A stretch of DNA of 21,863 nt from a virus. The translations under genes and the position numbers were made by a program. The notes beneath the pieces are model-generated. The model worked only from the letters and a program-made list of their open reading frames with translations. It was not told the DNA's origin and ran no database searches. Where the stretch lies: positions 1 to 21,863 of the IMG/VR virus record IMGVR_UViG_3300046028_004129; one strand, written 5' to 3'. Of this stretch, positions 14,545 to 21,179 are shown one piece after another (the stretch's first letter is position 1; every line of letters starts with the position of its first letter).

Positions 14545-15033
14545 TTAAGACGATGCGCCGGAGACGTGACCGGGTGCGCGAAAGAAAATGGTGGTGCCGC
14601 TTTTCACGACTCCAACGACGGTCAAATACCATCCCGCTGTCAGGTCGGCAGACGGAGCAATGCCGCCGGCGGTTGCGGAGGAAAGGAGAATGTTGTTTGG
14701 GGTTAGGCCAGATGCGGCAATCACAAGGGCGGGGTCGTAGGTGACGATCACGACAGGTTGACCGGATGACGCGCTAGAAACTGCGATTCCGTCCACAACT
14801 CGCAAAGCGGCGGCACCATTGGCGTCGCTCAACTTGGCCTTGCCGATGCCGTTGCCATCGAGGTCGGCGGCGTCGAGATAGCAGAGTTGACCGGCTGCGA
14901 TGGTTGCGCCTGCGGTGGCGTATTTGTAAACGGCGGACGAACTCGGCACGACTGCGGAGGCAATAACGGTGATGTCAGCGGCAAAGCCAAGCGTCGAGAG
15001 GGCGAGGAAAAGGACGAGTAGAAGGTGTTTCAT
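14545..15033 (-). CDS. Decoration (cement)-like protein with a predicted signal peptide
   Basis: A 162-residue protein. Residues 1-18 (MKHLLLVLFLALSTLGFA) form a strong Sec signal peptide with a likely cleavage after GFA. The mature part (ITVIASAVVPSSSAVYKYA..., AGQLCYLDAADLDGNGIGKA, ALRVVDGIAVSSASSGQPVV, LLSSATAGGIAPSADL, VVGVVKSGTTIFF) follows the pattern of DUF2190-type phage capsid cement proteins: AGQ..YLD, then K.. decaying to VDGIA, then G.., and finally TAGGI and VGV. A secreted copy of such a protein within a tail module is odd, because cement proteins normally stay in the cytoplasm. Either the leader is used for another purpose, or the protein is exported to the cell surface or periplasm. 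Confidence 0.6.
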   Translation of the reverse strand: MKHLLLVLFLALSTLGFAADITVIASAVVPSSSAVYKYATAGATIAAGQLCYLDAADLDGNGIGKAKLSDANGAAALRVVDGIAVSSASSGQPVVIVTYDPALVIAASGLTPNNILLSSATAGGIAPSADLTAGWYLTVVGVVKSGTTIFFRAPGHVSGASS

Positions 15034-15049
15034 ATCAAAACGCGGAGGT

Positions 15050-15057
15050 TGTCAAAA
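15050..15057 (-). promoter_or_regulatory. TTTTGACA element, decoration-like gene leader
   Basis: TTTTGACA lies 16 bases before the ATG at 15033, directly after the TGA stop of the previous gene (again TGA TTT TGA). A second TTTTGA follows just before the start. Confidence 0.4.
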
Positions 15058-15528
15058 TCACGATGCCGAGAGTTCATCCGTGCGGATGCCGATAACTATA
15101 TCAGCGCGGCGAGCGCGGACGCCCTGCTTGTCGTCAATAGCTTGCGAGGCATCGCTCAAACGGTAGTGCCGCACGCTGTAACCGGTGCGGACTGCGAGCG
15201 TTTGCGCGGCGAGCCAGGTGAGAAATGCGGCTTTGTCAGCTAGAATGAATCGGAGGCTTGCAGCCCATGCGCTTTCGTCGCTGATGGTTGCGGTTGCTGC
15301 GGCAACTTGCAACTCCACGCTAATGGTTAAATCCATCCGTTTGGGATGCGGGATGCCGACGCTAGACGTGACGAAAACAACGCGAGGAAATGCTTGCTCA
15401 ACGATGGTCGGACCAACGACGAACGGCAGCGCGGTGGAGTCTGGCAGGCTTAAATCAGCCCGGCGGGTGGTCGCGTAGTTGGCGATCAGTTGAGGAATCA
15501 GTGTTTCAGTGTTCGGCGGCAGCGGCAT
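15058..15528 (-). CDS. Tail terminator / tail completion protein candidate
   Basis: A 156-residue protein (MPLPPNTETLIPQLIANYAT). The middle, RVVFVTSSVGIPHPKRMDLTISVELQVAA, alternates strands as in the alpha/beta lambda gpU-like tail terminators, and it is followed by a long helix (ESAWAASLRFILADKAAFLTWLAAQ). Size and place, after the gp10/Z-like gene and before the tail tube, are those of the tail terminator in lambda-like phages. The ATG at 15528 is preceded by AATAAATG and, 15 bases further up, TTTTGAC. The assignment rests on place and size more than on sequence. Confidence 0.5.
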   Translation of the reverse strand: MPLPPNTETLIPQLIANYATTRRADLSLPDSTALPFVVGPTIVEQAFPRVVFVTSSVGIPHPKRMDLTISVELQVAAATATISDESAWAASLRFILADKAAFLTWLAAQTLAVRTGYSVRHYRLSDASQAIDDKQGVRARRADIVIGIRTDELSAS

Positions 15529-15543
15529 TTATTCGGCCGACGC

Positions 15544-15550
15544 GTCAAAA
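15544..15550 (-). promoter_or_regulatory. TTTTGAC element, tail terminator gene leader
   Basis: TTTTGACG lies 14 bases before the ATG at 15528, directly after the TGA stop of the previous gene; the two form in-frame tandem stops TGA TTT TGA. Confidence 0.4.
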
Positions 15551-16375
15551 TCAGGCGGCATTGATCGCCTGTTGGAGCTTCTTTTCCAGCTTGCGCACAA
15601 CAAATGGCACCTGCCGCTCAATCGCGTTGATACGGTATGAAAGCGCGTAGTTCATGCGGCGTTGCATTTCGCTTGTGGCGTATGCTTCAAGATTCAAGCG
15701 GAAGAAATGCGACTTTGCACCGCGCTTGTCTGTGACGGTTGCGCCGGACGTGTTCTTTTGGTTCTTGATCCATGCAGGAACGCCTGGAATCTTGCCAAGT
15801 TTGAAACCTGCGGCTGTTGGAATCATGGATGCCAACATGCCGACTCGCTTCACTTTCGCGACTCGCCACTTCTTGAGCGCATCAGGATTTGAAACGGTGA
15901 AGGATGGATATTTGCCAGCAACGCGGCCCGTGTTTGGCGCTCTGCGGACTTTCGCCTCTGCGCCTCCATCAAACGCCTTGGCTGGCGTTGCTGCCCATGC
16001 AATCAAACCCGGAACGCGAGCGGCGATGCTATTCATTCGCACGATGTCGCCTTTGAGTGATGCGGTGCGGTAGCCTTTCGCCATGTTGGCGTTGATCTTG
16101 GCTATCTCCTGCCAAACCGTGAACGATGTTCGATAAACCTTCGCAATGTCGGCGGTGACTCGCTTAACGCCTTGGAGTTGCGCGGCCTTTCCCTTCGTTC
16201 CCTGCGATGACGGCGGCGTTATTTGAAGCAATCCAGGCGTTGATCCTCGCGAATTGCTCACAAGCAACCGCACGTTATCAGTCAGGAACTTGTCCAACTC
16301 CACATCAGTCTTGCCGGGAAACGAACGAATTGCATCGTAGAGTTTATCGGTGTTGAAAACTGAAGTGACGGTCAT
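15551..16375 (-). CDS. HK97 gp10-like / minor tail protein Z-like protein
   Basis: A 274-residue, strongly basic protein with an amphipathic N-terminal region (FNTDKLYDAIRSFPGKTDVE), many lysines in the central part, and a helical C-terminus (EMQRRMNYALSYRINAIERQ...LEKKLQQAINAA). The pattern is consistent with the gp10/gpZ family of connector-tail proteins, which help join the tail to the head. The ATG overlaps the stop of the head-closure gene (ATGA), so the two are translationally linked. It is longer than the typical 130-200 residues because of a central insertion with several GVK/AKV motifs. Family membership is likely, not proven. Confidence 0.6.
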   Translation of the reverse strand: MTVTSVFNTDKLYDAIRSFPGKTDVELDKFLTDNVRLLVSNSRGSTPGLLQITPPSSQGTKGKAAQLQGVKRVTADIAKVYRTSFTVWQEIAKINANMAKGYRTASLKGDIVRMNSIAARVPGLIAWAATPAKAFDGGAEAKVRRAPNTGRVAGKYPSFTVSNPDALKKWRVAKVKRVGMLASMIPTAAGFKLGKIPGVPAWIKNQKNTSGATVTDKRGAKSHFFRLNLEAYATSEMQRRMNYALSYRINAIERQVPFVVRKLEKKLQQAINAA

Positions 16376-16695
16376 CGCGCAATCCTCAATCCAATTGTGA
16401 TCGTAACGGAATCAGCGGCAGCGCGGGTGACGGTATAATCAACGCCATCAATCGTGACCGTCTTGTTTTGCAGCGTCTTTTGCGCTGGCTTTGTGATCGC
16501 TTTGAACTGCCCTTTGTTGCAAACGAGCGTTGCATTGACACCAATGATCATGCCGTCCATTTCCAAGTCGTGATCACCTTCAAACTCGTTTAGAATGCCG
16601 CTGTATGCTTTGCCGTCCATCGTCCAAGTCGTAACGCCAAACATGGATTCGGCATCAGAAAAGCACTGGTCGTTGAAAGCGTCGAATTGGTTCAC
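16372..16695 (-). CDS. Head-tail joining (head closure, FII-like) protein candidate
   Basis: A 107-residue protein starting at GTG 16695 (MNQFDAFNDQCFSDAESMFG). It contains VTTWTMDGKAYSGILNEFEG and, at the end, TVTIDGVDYTVTRAAADSVT, a beta-rich pattern seen in small phage head-closure or stopper proteins encoded after the capsid gene. The GTG start is supported by the ATTCGTG context that it shares with two other GTG-start genes and by a TTTTGACAT element 13 bases upstream. It follows the capsid terminator directly. The identification as the FII/stopper equivalent is from order and pattern. Confidence 0.6.
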   Translation of the reverse strand: MNQFDAFNDQCFSDAESMFGVTTWTMDGKAYSGILNEFEGDHDLEMDGMIIGVNATLVCNKGQFKAITKPAQKTLQNKTVTIDGVDYTVTRAAADSVTITIGLRIAR

Positions 16696-16708
16696 GAATG
16701 GCGCGAAA

Positions 16709-16716
16709 TGTCAAAA
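16709..16716 (-). promoter_or_regulatory. TTTTGACA element, head-closure gene leader
   Basis: TTTTGACA lies 13 bases before the GTG start of the head-closure gene and continues into ATTCGTG at the start. It directly follows the T-tract of the capsid terminator. Confidence 0.5.
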
Positions 16717-16721
16717 CAAAA

Positions 16722-16743
16722 GCGGCACCCTTTCGGATGCCGC
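16722..16743 (-). terminator. Intrinsic terminator after the major capsid gene
   Basis: On the minus strand GCGGCATCC, a GAAA tetraloop and GGGTGCCGC form a 9-bp stem with one G-T wobble, followed by TTTTGTTTT. It lies about 30 bases downstream of the capsid stop codon at 16774. The run of Ts merges into a TTTTGACA element that precedes the next start. It would lower transcription of the downstream head-closure and tail genes relative to the capsid gene. Confidence 0.85.
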
Positions 16744-16773
16744 CCACTTCACACCACATGAAGAAACTGTTTG

Positions 16774-17949
16774 TTAGCCTAGAACGGTTGCGATCAACTC
16801 GGGCTTCCAGACCTTCGCCTGATAGTAGCAGACGATCTCCATCAGGTTCATTCCATAGCCCTTGTAGAGTGCCACCTCGAACACGAGGCCAGAATTCACG
16901 TCAGCGACGGTCATGCGGTCAGTTGCGGCGTCTCCGCCGTCTGGCATGGCTGGCGGGCGCATGGCAAGCTCGATGGCAGAGCGATGGCAAAGGATGTTGC
17001 CGGTGTAGCTTGCCGCGAGAGTGAGTGCGCGAGTGCTGGCTCCCGTGGCTTTCCGTAAGCCGCTCTTGTTGAGAACCAGCGTTGCGGCGGTGGATGCGTC
17101 GGCGACTCCGGTCTTAACGATGTAAACGTTCGCGGTGTCGTTGGCGATGCTCAATGCGTCGCCCGCAACAATGGTTCCGGTGCCAACGGAGGCCGTGAGC
17201 GTGATGCTTGTGTCGCCCACAATGAATCCGGCGGCAGCGCTGGTTGGAGAGCTGGCGAGAGTGCCTTTCGTGTGGCTCGCAACGCCCGCGCTCTGTTTGA
17301 TCTGCACGCCGTCGATGTCGAGCAAGATGCCATTGCGGAGAGTGTCGGCGCTGCCGTTCTCGTTCACCTTGTAGATGTGCGAGAGCGTTTTCAGGTTGGT
17401 AGCCGCGCCAGTCGAGATGATCAGCGAGCGCTGGCCGTCGTTTGGAGCGCCGTTGTCGGTCAGGATTTGATTGGCCTGGGGAATCAGCGCGTGGCTGGAC
17501 GCAAAAGGCGTGGTGCCAGCGGTGCCGACTGCGCGGCTCGATCCATTCTTGGCAACGGTGCCGACGTGCGATTCGATGGCGTTGACAATCTTACGGATTG
17601 CCTGCGCGAGCGTGTTCTTCACGAAGTTTTCACGGCCCACGGTGCTTTCAAGCTGGCGGACGGTTTCACCCTTGAGCGGGATGTTGACGCGAGCCACTTG
17701 GCCGAGGGTCATTTCTTCCAAGGTGGAAGTCATGTCATCACCAGCTGGAACGGTCATCGCTGGCGTGTGGTCGGTGTTGAGCGTTGGCTCGCCGCCGACA
17801 AAAGACTTAACGGTGCCGCCGAGGGAAACGCCCTCGCTGCCAGAGTTGACGATGACGGAGGTGGCGAAGCCGACTGGCTCGCGAAGAACGATGTCGCGTG
17901 CCTGATAAATGAGTTCAGTGAATCCAGTGAGGGTCTGAGAGTTTGCCAT
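16774..17949 (-). CDS. Major capsid protein (HK97 fold, P22 coat-like)
   Basis: A 391-residue protein (MANSQTLTGFTELIYQARDI). The early part matches P22-coat-type capsid proteins: LREPVGFATSVIVN, SLGGTVKSFVGG, then MTSTLEEMTLGQVARVNIPL and a long helix NTLAQAIRKIVNAIESHVGT. The centre, FIVGDTSITLTASVGTGTIV and GDALSIAND, resembles the accessory I-domain-like insertion of this family, in which a GDT...IAGD pattern is common. The C-terminus, GYGMNLMEIVCYYQAKVWKP, is a typical P-domain end. Size is normal for the family. It forms the icosahedral shell. The start at 17949 has the leader CCTAACTAACCAAATAT, free of Shine-Dalgarno, and the gene is followed by a strong terminator, both fitting high expression. 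Confidence 0.85.
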   Translation of the reverse strand: MANSQTLTGFTELIYQARDIVLREPVGFATSVIVNSGSEGVSLGGTVKSFVGGEPTLNTDHTPAMTVPAGDDMTSTLEEMTLGQVARVNIPLKGETVRQLESTVGRENFVKNTLAQAIRKIVNAIESHVGTVAKNGSSRAVGTAGTTPFASSHALIPQANQILTDNGAPNDGQRSLIISTGAATNLKTLSHIYKVNENGSADTLRNGILLDIDGVQIKQSAGVASHTKGTLASSPTSAAAGFIVGDTSITLTASVGTGTIVAGDALSIANDTANVYIVKTGVADASTAATLVLNKSGLRKATGASTRALTLAASYTGNILCHRSAIELAMRPPAMPDGGDAATDRMTVADVNSGLVFEVALYKGYGMNLMEIVCYYQAKVWKPELIATVLG

Positions 17950-17977
17950 ATATTTGGTTAGTTAGGGGATTGTTGGT

Positions 17978-17993
17978 GTTGCAACTGTTGCAG
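17978..17993. repeat. GTTGCAAC palindromic element, capsid leader copy
   Basis: The palindrome GTTGCAAC is followed by a half copy TGTTGCAG in the 46-base gap between the scaffold-like gene and the capsid gene. Related copies lie at 6488-6495 and 21464-21471. Confidence 0.5.
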
Positions 17994-17995
17994 TT

Positions 17996-18415
17996 TTAGT
18001 CGGTGACTTTGCCACCTGAGGAAATGAATGCTCCGCGTGCGGAGTGGTCGAGTTTATCGAAATCGGCGCGGGCGAGCGTTTGATCTCCGCCTTCCTTGGC
18101 CTGCGGATCACGCTTGATTGGATCAACGCCAGCGGATGCGAGGCGTTCAAGCACTTGAGCCTCAACAGCAGCCTCAGCGGCAACTGCGCGAGCGTCGGCG
18201 GCGATGGTTGCGGCTTCAGCAGCAGCAAGCGCGGTGGCGTTTTCTGCAACGGTTGCATTCAGAGCGTCGAGCGATGCGGACAATTCGGCGTTGATGATTG
18301 TTGCGCTGGCAAGCTCAGCCTGCGCCTCTTGCAGCACAGCAGCAGCTGAAGCGCCGGACGTTTGAGCGTCGAGAAGCGCGGCTTTCAGATTGGCGATTTC
18401 TTTGGATTGAAACAT
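17996..18415 (-). CDS. Scaffold-like coiled-coil protein
   Basis: A 139-residue, Ala-rich protein. Residues 1-100 have a heptad-like coiled coil with very few breaks (MFQSKEIANLKAALLDAQ through AEAAVEAQVLERLAS). The C-terminal 30 residues, ARADFDKLDHSARGAFISSGGKVTD, match a motif often found at the end of small proteins encoded between the prohead protease and the capsid gene in phages. This is the place of the scaffolding protein, a Nu3 analogue, and coiled coil plus basic end fits that role. The ATG at 18415 follows AACCTAATCAACATC with a TTTTGACA 21 bases upstream. It is not an in-frame internal start of the protease gene, unlike lambda Nu3. Confidence 0.65.
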   Translation of the reverse strand: MFQSKEIANLKAALLDAQTSGASAAAVLQEAQAELASATIINAELSASLDALNATVAENATALAAAEAATIAADARAVAAEAAVEAQVLERLASAGVDPIKRDPQAKEGGDQTLARADFDKLDHSARGAFISSGGKVTD

Positions 18416-18436
18416 GATGTTGATTAGGTTTGGGTT

Positions 18437-18444
18437 GTCAAAAT
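18437..18444 (-). promoter_or_regulatory. TTTTGACA element, scaffold gene leader
   Basis: TTTTGACA lies 21 bases before the ATG of the scaffold-like gene, within the 32-base gap after the protease stop. Confidence 0.45.
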
Positions 18445-18447
18445 TGG

Positions 18448-19275
18448 TTACTGCATCAGCAGTTTGGTGACGTATTCGTCGAGCGTTTCGCCGGTGAGTT
18501 CATCCACAAGTCCGAGCGCGAAACCTTCCGATGCGTCGAACCATTGGCCCTGCATCGTGGAATCTTCGACTTGCGGGCGGCGCTCATTCACTGCGGCCTT
18601 GAAGTTGGTATAGAGGCTATCGACTTTCGTTTGCAGCATGGCGCGCTCATCGTCTGCCAGCGGCTTGTAATCTGCGCCAACGGTCTTCCACTTGCCGCCT
18701 TGCATTACATTCACCTTCACGCCCTGCGCGTCGAGTCTGCGGCTTTGGTCGATCATCGCGAGGTAAACGCCGATGCTGCCGACGATGGCAGATGGAGCGG
18801 CGGCGATGTGATCACATGCGGAGGCGAGGTAATAGCCCGCCGAACAAGCCTGCGTATTCACGAACGCGTGAACCTCTTTCGCTTCACAGAGTGCGAGGAT
18901 GCGAGAATACGTTTCAGCAACGCCCACAACGCTGCCGCCTGGACTCGCGATATCGAGCACGATCTTCTCAGCACTTGAATGCAGAGCGAGAGCGAGAGCA
19001 GAATCAACGTCGCACAAATCAACGCCTCCATAGCAATCCATTTCCATGGAGCCGATTCGCTTATCAATCGCGCCGTCGATCTTGATAACCACGACGTTGC
19101 CTATTTGCTCATAAATGTTGGACACTCGGTTAGACGGTTCTTTTGGCACCATCGCGGGCATAACGTCCGACTCCATGCGCGCCAGTAATGCCGACTCAAA
19201 ACTTGCCCGCGTTGGAGCGTGAAGCATCAATGGCTGGCAGAAGAGTTTGGCGAAAAGGTGCGGGTAGGACTTCAT
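18448..19275 (-). CDS. S49 family prohead protease (SppA/lambda C type)
   Basis: A 275-residue ClpP-fold peptidase of family S49. The key motifs are DIASPGGSV at 108-116, which forms the oxyanion region, and ACSAGYYLAS at 143-152 with the catalytic S145. K195 or K197 in GGKWKTVG is the likely catalytic lysine, and SAIVGSIGV at 162-170 is a well-conserved segment after the nucleophile. The C-terminus, QGQWFDASEGFALGLVDE, is also typical. In lambda-like phages the enzyme (gpC) degrades the scaffold and matures the prohead. The ATG overlaps the portal stop (ATGA), giving a portal-protease pair as in lambda. It has no separate internal scaffold start that I can support. Confidence 0.9.
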   Translation of the reverse strand: MKSYPHLFAKLFCQPLMLHAPTRASFESALLARMESDVMPAMVPKEPSNRVSNIYEQIGNVVVIKIDGAIDKRIGSMEMDCYGGVDLCDVDSALALALHSSAEKIVLDIASPGGSVVGVAETYSRILALCEAKEVHAFVNTQACSAGYYLASACDHIAAAPSAIVGSIGVYLAMIDQSRRLDAQGVKVNVMQGGKWKTVGADYKPLADDERAMLQTKVDSLYTNFKAAVNERRPQVEDSTMQGQWFDASEGFALGLVDELTGETLDEYVTKLLMQ

Positions 19276-20735
19276 GCGTTCGGGTCTGATTGGTTCACGG
19301 TGACGACGTTCTGGCTGCCCGGCGTTGGTTCATAAAGCAGGCTGAAATCCACGCCCCATTCGACGCACTTTTTCTGTGTCCGGGCGAGGAAGCGAATGTG
19401 GTCGTCCATCTCCTGATCGGCATCGAGTCCCTGCTCTTCGAGGAAGCGCGGAATGCTCATGCCTGCGTTGCGCGTGAGAGTCTTGAACGCCGTTGCCATG
19501 CGTCCAACGTCCACGGTGATCTTGCGAGGACCACGGAATACAAGCTTTGAATACCAGAGCGGATCTTTCGGTGCGGCTAGTCTGCCGTCCTTGATTGCTT
19601 TGGAAACCTTCCAGATGATTTCGCGCCTAACTAGTTTATACGATATGGTATCAAACATCATATCGAAGGCACTCTGCGCATCCTCTGCGTCGTAACGTGC
19701 AGCGGTTCCGCCTGCTTTTGCCATGTCCCACATCACCGAAAACGGCACGTCATAGCCAACGCTCATTTGATGAAAAAGCATTTCAATGAATGCCATCACA
19801 TTCGCGCCTGGATGCTGCGACGAGTGAAGCTGCATCTCGCCATTTTCGCCAAGATAGTTGATCATCCCGCCGCCGAAAACCTTTTCGAGCGCTTGAATGT
19901 CGGATGAGTTGCCAGTCTCGCCGCCCGCGTTTGCAATCTTGTTGATTGCGCCCTTCTTGCTGCGCTTTGCTGTGCCTTTAACGCTCACGGCGAGCGCAGA
20001 GTGTAGCTTTGCGGTTCCCGTGACGAGCGCGTTAAGGTCGAGTGCGTCGATGCCCTGATTCAAGCCAGAGTATCCCCACGGCATCCCACGATGACCGCGA
20101 GCACGGCGGCGGCGGTGAATGTGAATCATCGAATCAGCAGGAACGAAACGATAATCACCTTGAACGTTAGACGAAAGACCGGGCAATGTGCGGATCGCGT
20201 ATTCAACCGGGCGCTCAAACTCGTTTACGCGAATGCCGTCATCCCATTGCCGCGCATCGAAATCTTTTCCCCACGGTGTCTCGATCTCGAACACATCCAG
20301 CGGCTGCATGGCTGGAAAACCACTCGCGGGATGAGTGGTCATCACGGAATTATATTCGCCGTCCAAGATGATTGACTCGGCGGCGATGAGCTTCGCTTCC
20401 CATCCGTCCACGCTGCCGTCGATGGAATAAACGGCGGCGTTGTTCCACCATTCCTCCACATCGCGGCGCATTGCGTCATTGAAAACGTCGTCTTCTGATA
20501 GGCATCGGAAGTGAATGCCGCTGCCGACTGCGTGCCGCGCAAACTTGCGGATCATGCGCGTGACGAATGAACAGTTTGCCTCAAGAGCGCGGTGCTTTTT
20601 GATGACCTCGCGACGTGTGTATGGCGTCAACTCACGGCGGGAGTTGGTCGGAAAATTGATGAACGACGAGCGGTTAGCGCTGGTCGTTGCGGCATCGTAT
20701 GCTGCGGCTCCCTGTCCTTGTGTAAGATCACTCAT
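19272..20735 (-). CDS. Portal protein (lambda B family)
   Basis: A 487-residue protein. It shows the recognisable sequence pattern of lambda-type portals: an early RRELTPYTRREVIKKHRALE and NCSFVTRMIRKFARHAVGSG, then WNNAAVYSIDGSVDGWEAKL, DGEYNSVMTTH, and, in the clip and crown part, HIHRRRRARGHRGMPWGYSG and GANVMAFIEMLFHQMSVGYD. These residues belong to the phage portal family that forms the 12-mer through which DNA enters the head. Length is near that of lambda gpB (about 530). The ATG overlaps the stop of the preceding 98-aa gene (ATGA). Confidence is high because both motifs and gene order agree. Confidence 0.92.
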   Translation of the reverse strand: MSDLTQGQGAAAYDAATTSANRSSFINFPTNSRRELTPYTRREVIKKHRALEANCSFVTRMIRKFARHAVGSGIHFRCLSEDDVFNDAMRRDVEEWWNNAAVYSIDGSVDGWEAKLIAAESIILDGEYNSVMTTHPASGFPAMQPLDVFEIETPWGKDFDARQWDDGIRVNEFERPVEYAIRTLPGLSSNVQGDYRFVPADSMIHIHRRRRARGHRGMPWGYSGLNQGIDALDLNALVTGTAKLHSALAVSVKGTAKRSKKGAINKIANAGGETGNSSDIQALEKVFGGGMINYLGENGEMQLHSSQHPGANVMAFIEMLFHQMSVGYDVPFSVMWDMAKAGGTAARYDAEDAQSAFDMMFDTISYKLVRREIIWKVSKAIKDGRLAAPKDPLWYSKLVFRGPRKITVDVGRMATAFKTLTRNAGMSIPRFLEEQGLDADQEMDDHIRFLARTQKKCVEWGVDFSLLYEPTPGSQNVVTVNQSDPNA

Positions 20736-21028
20736 CGGCTTAGGAGGGAAAAGTCGGCGTAGGTTGAAGAGACTTCATCGTCGTTGTCGCCGTCGCTGAG
20801 GTAGATTTTCAGCGCATCGCGGCAGGCTTTTAGCGTCTGCGCGGCAGTCATCTCAACTGTCCGAGCGGCAGACTTGCCGTTGACGCTGGTATTTGTTAGG
20901 CTGGAAAGTGAGCCGTTCCCTGCTGCGACCTGCGCCCTCGCCGCCTTGAGCATCTTGTCCACGAAATCCGTGGATGCGTCCGCCTCCATTTCGGAGACTA
21001 GAATCTGTGTGAACTCGGCGACGGTCAT
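20732..21028 (-). CDS. Small head protein in the gpW position
   Basis: A 98-residue protein (MTVAEFTQILVSEMEADAST) with an N-terminal helix, a central polar linker (NGSLSSLTNTSVNGKSA) and a C-terminal helix containing TLKACRDALKIYL. It lies between terminase and portal, the place of lambda gpW, a 68-residue head-tail joining protein. Sequence similarity to gpW is not visible to me, so only the place supports the role. The ATG at 21028 is preceded by GATTAA and, 14 bases further, a TTTTGACA element. Its stop overlaps the portal start. Confidence 0.5.
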   Translation of the reverse strand: MTVAEFTQILVSEMEADASTDFVDKMLKAARAQVAAGNGSLSSLTNTSVNGKSAARTVEMTAAQTLKACRDALKIYLSDGDNDDEVSSTYADFSLLSR

Positions 21029-21042
21029 TTAATCGCCGCGCA

Positions 21043-21050
21043 TGTCAAAA
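21043..21050 (-). promoter_or_regulatory. TTTTGACA start-associated element, gpW-position gene
   Basis: TTTTGACA on the minus strand, 14 bases before the ATG at 21028. It is one of six or seven such elements set shortly before start codons at gaps in the gene array. Confidence 0.45.
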
Positions 21051-21056
21051 CGCAAA

Positions 21057-21087
21057 CGAGCCTCGCGGGTAAAAGCCGCGAGGCTCG
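21057..21087 (-). terminator. Terminator-like hairpin between terminase and head genes
   Basis: CGAGCCTCGCGG and CCGCGAGGCTCG form a perfect 12-bp stem around a 7-base loop. On the minus strand it is followed by TTTGCGTTTT, a weak T-rich tract, which then leads into TTTTGACA and the start at 21028. It may terminate or attenuate transcription coming from the terminase genes, or protect the 5' end of the downstream message. Confidence 0.6.
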
Positions 21088-21149
21088 CGCATGAACACAA
21101 AAACAACGGAACGATTGGCGGGTGGTGTCAAAAAGCCGAACGTGCGCTG

Positions 21150-21170
21150 CGCCAAACGCAAGCGTTGGCG
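21150..21170. other. Small inverted repeat after the 76-aa gene
   Basis: CGCCAA and TTGGCG flank a short GC-rich loop, giving about 8 pairs with one bulge. It is 10 bases downstream of the stop of the gene ending at 21180. No T-tract follows directly, so a terminator function is doubtful. Confidence 0.3.
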
Positions 21171-21179
21171 AGCTATTTG

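Noticed and set aside
17272-17961. Plus-strand open frame of 229 codons opposite the major capsid gene
   Set aside because: It is antisense to a clear capsid protein, shows no recognisable domain, and its composition looks like a mirrored reading of the capsid codons.
5877-21050. TTTTGACA copies as -35 promoter boxes
   Set aside because: TTGACA is the consensus -35, but no TATAAT-like box is found 16-18 bases downstream in any copy, and that region would overlap the start codon. A start-associated role fits better.
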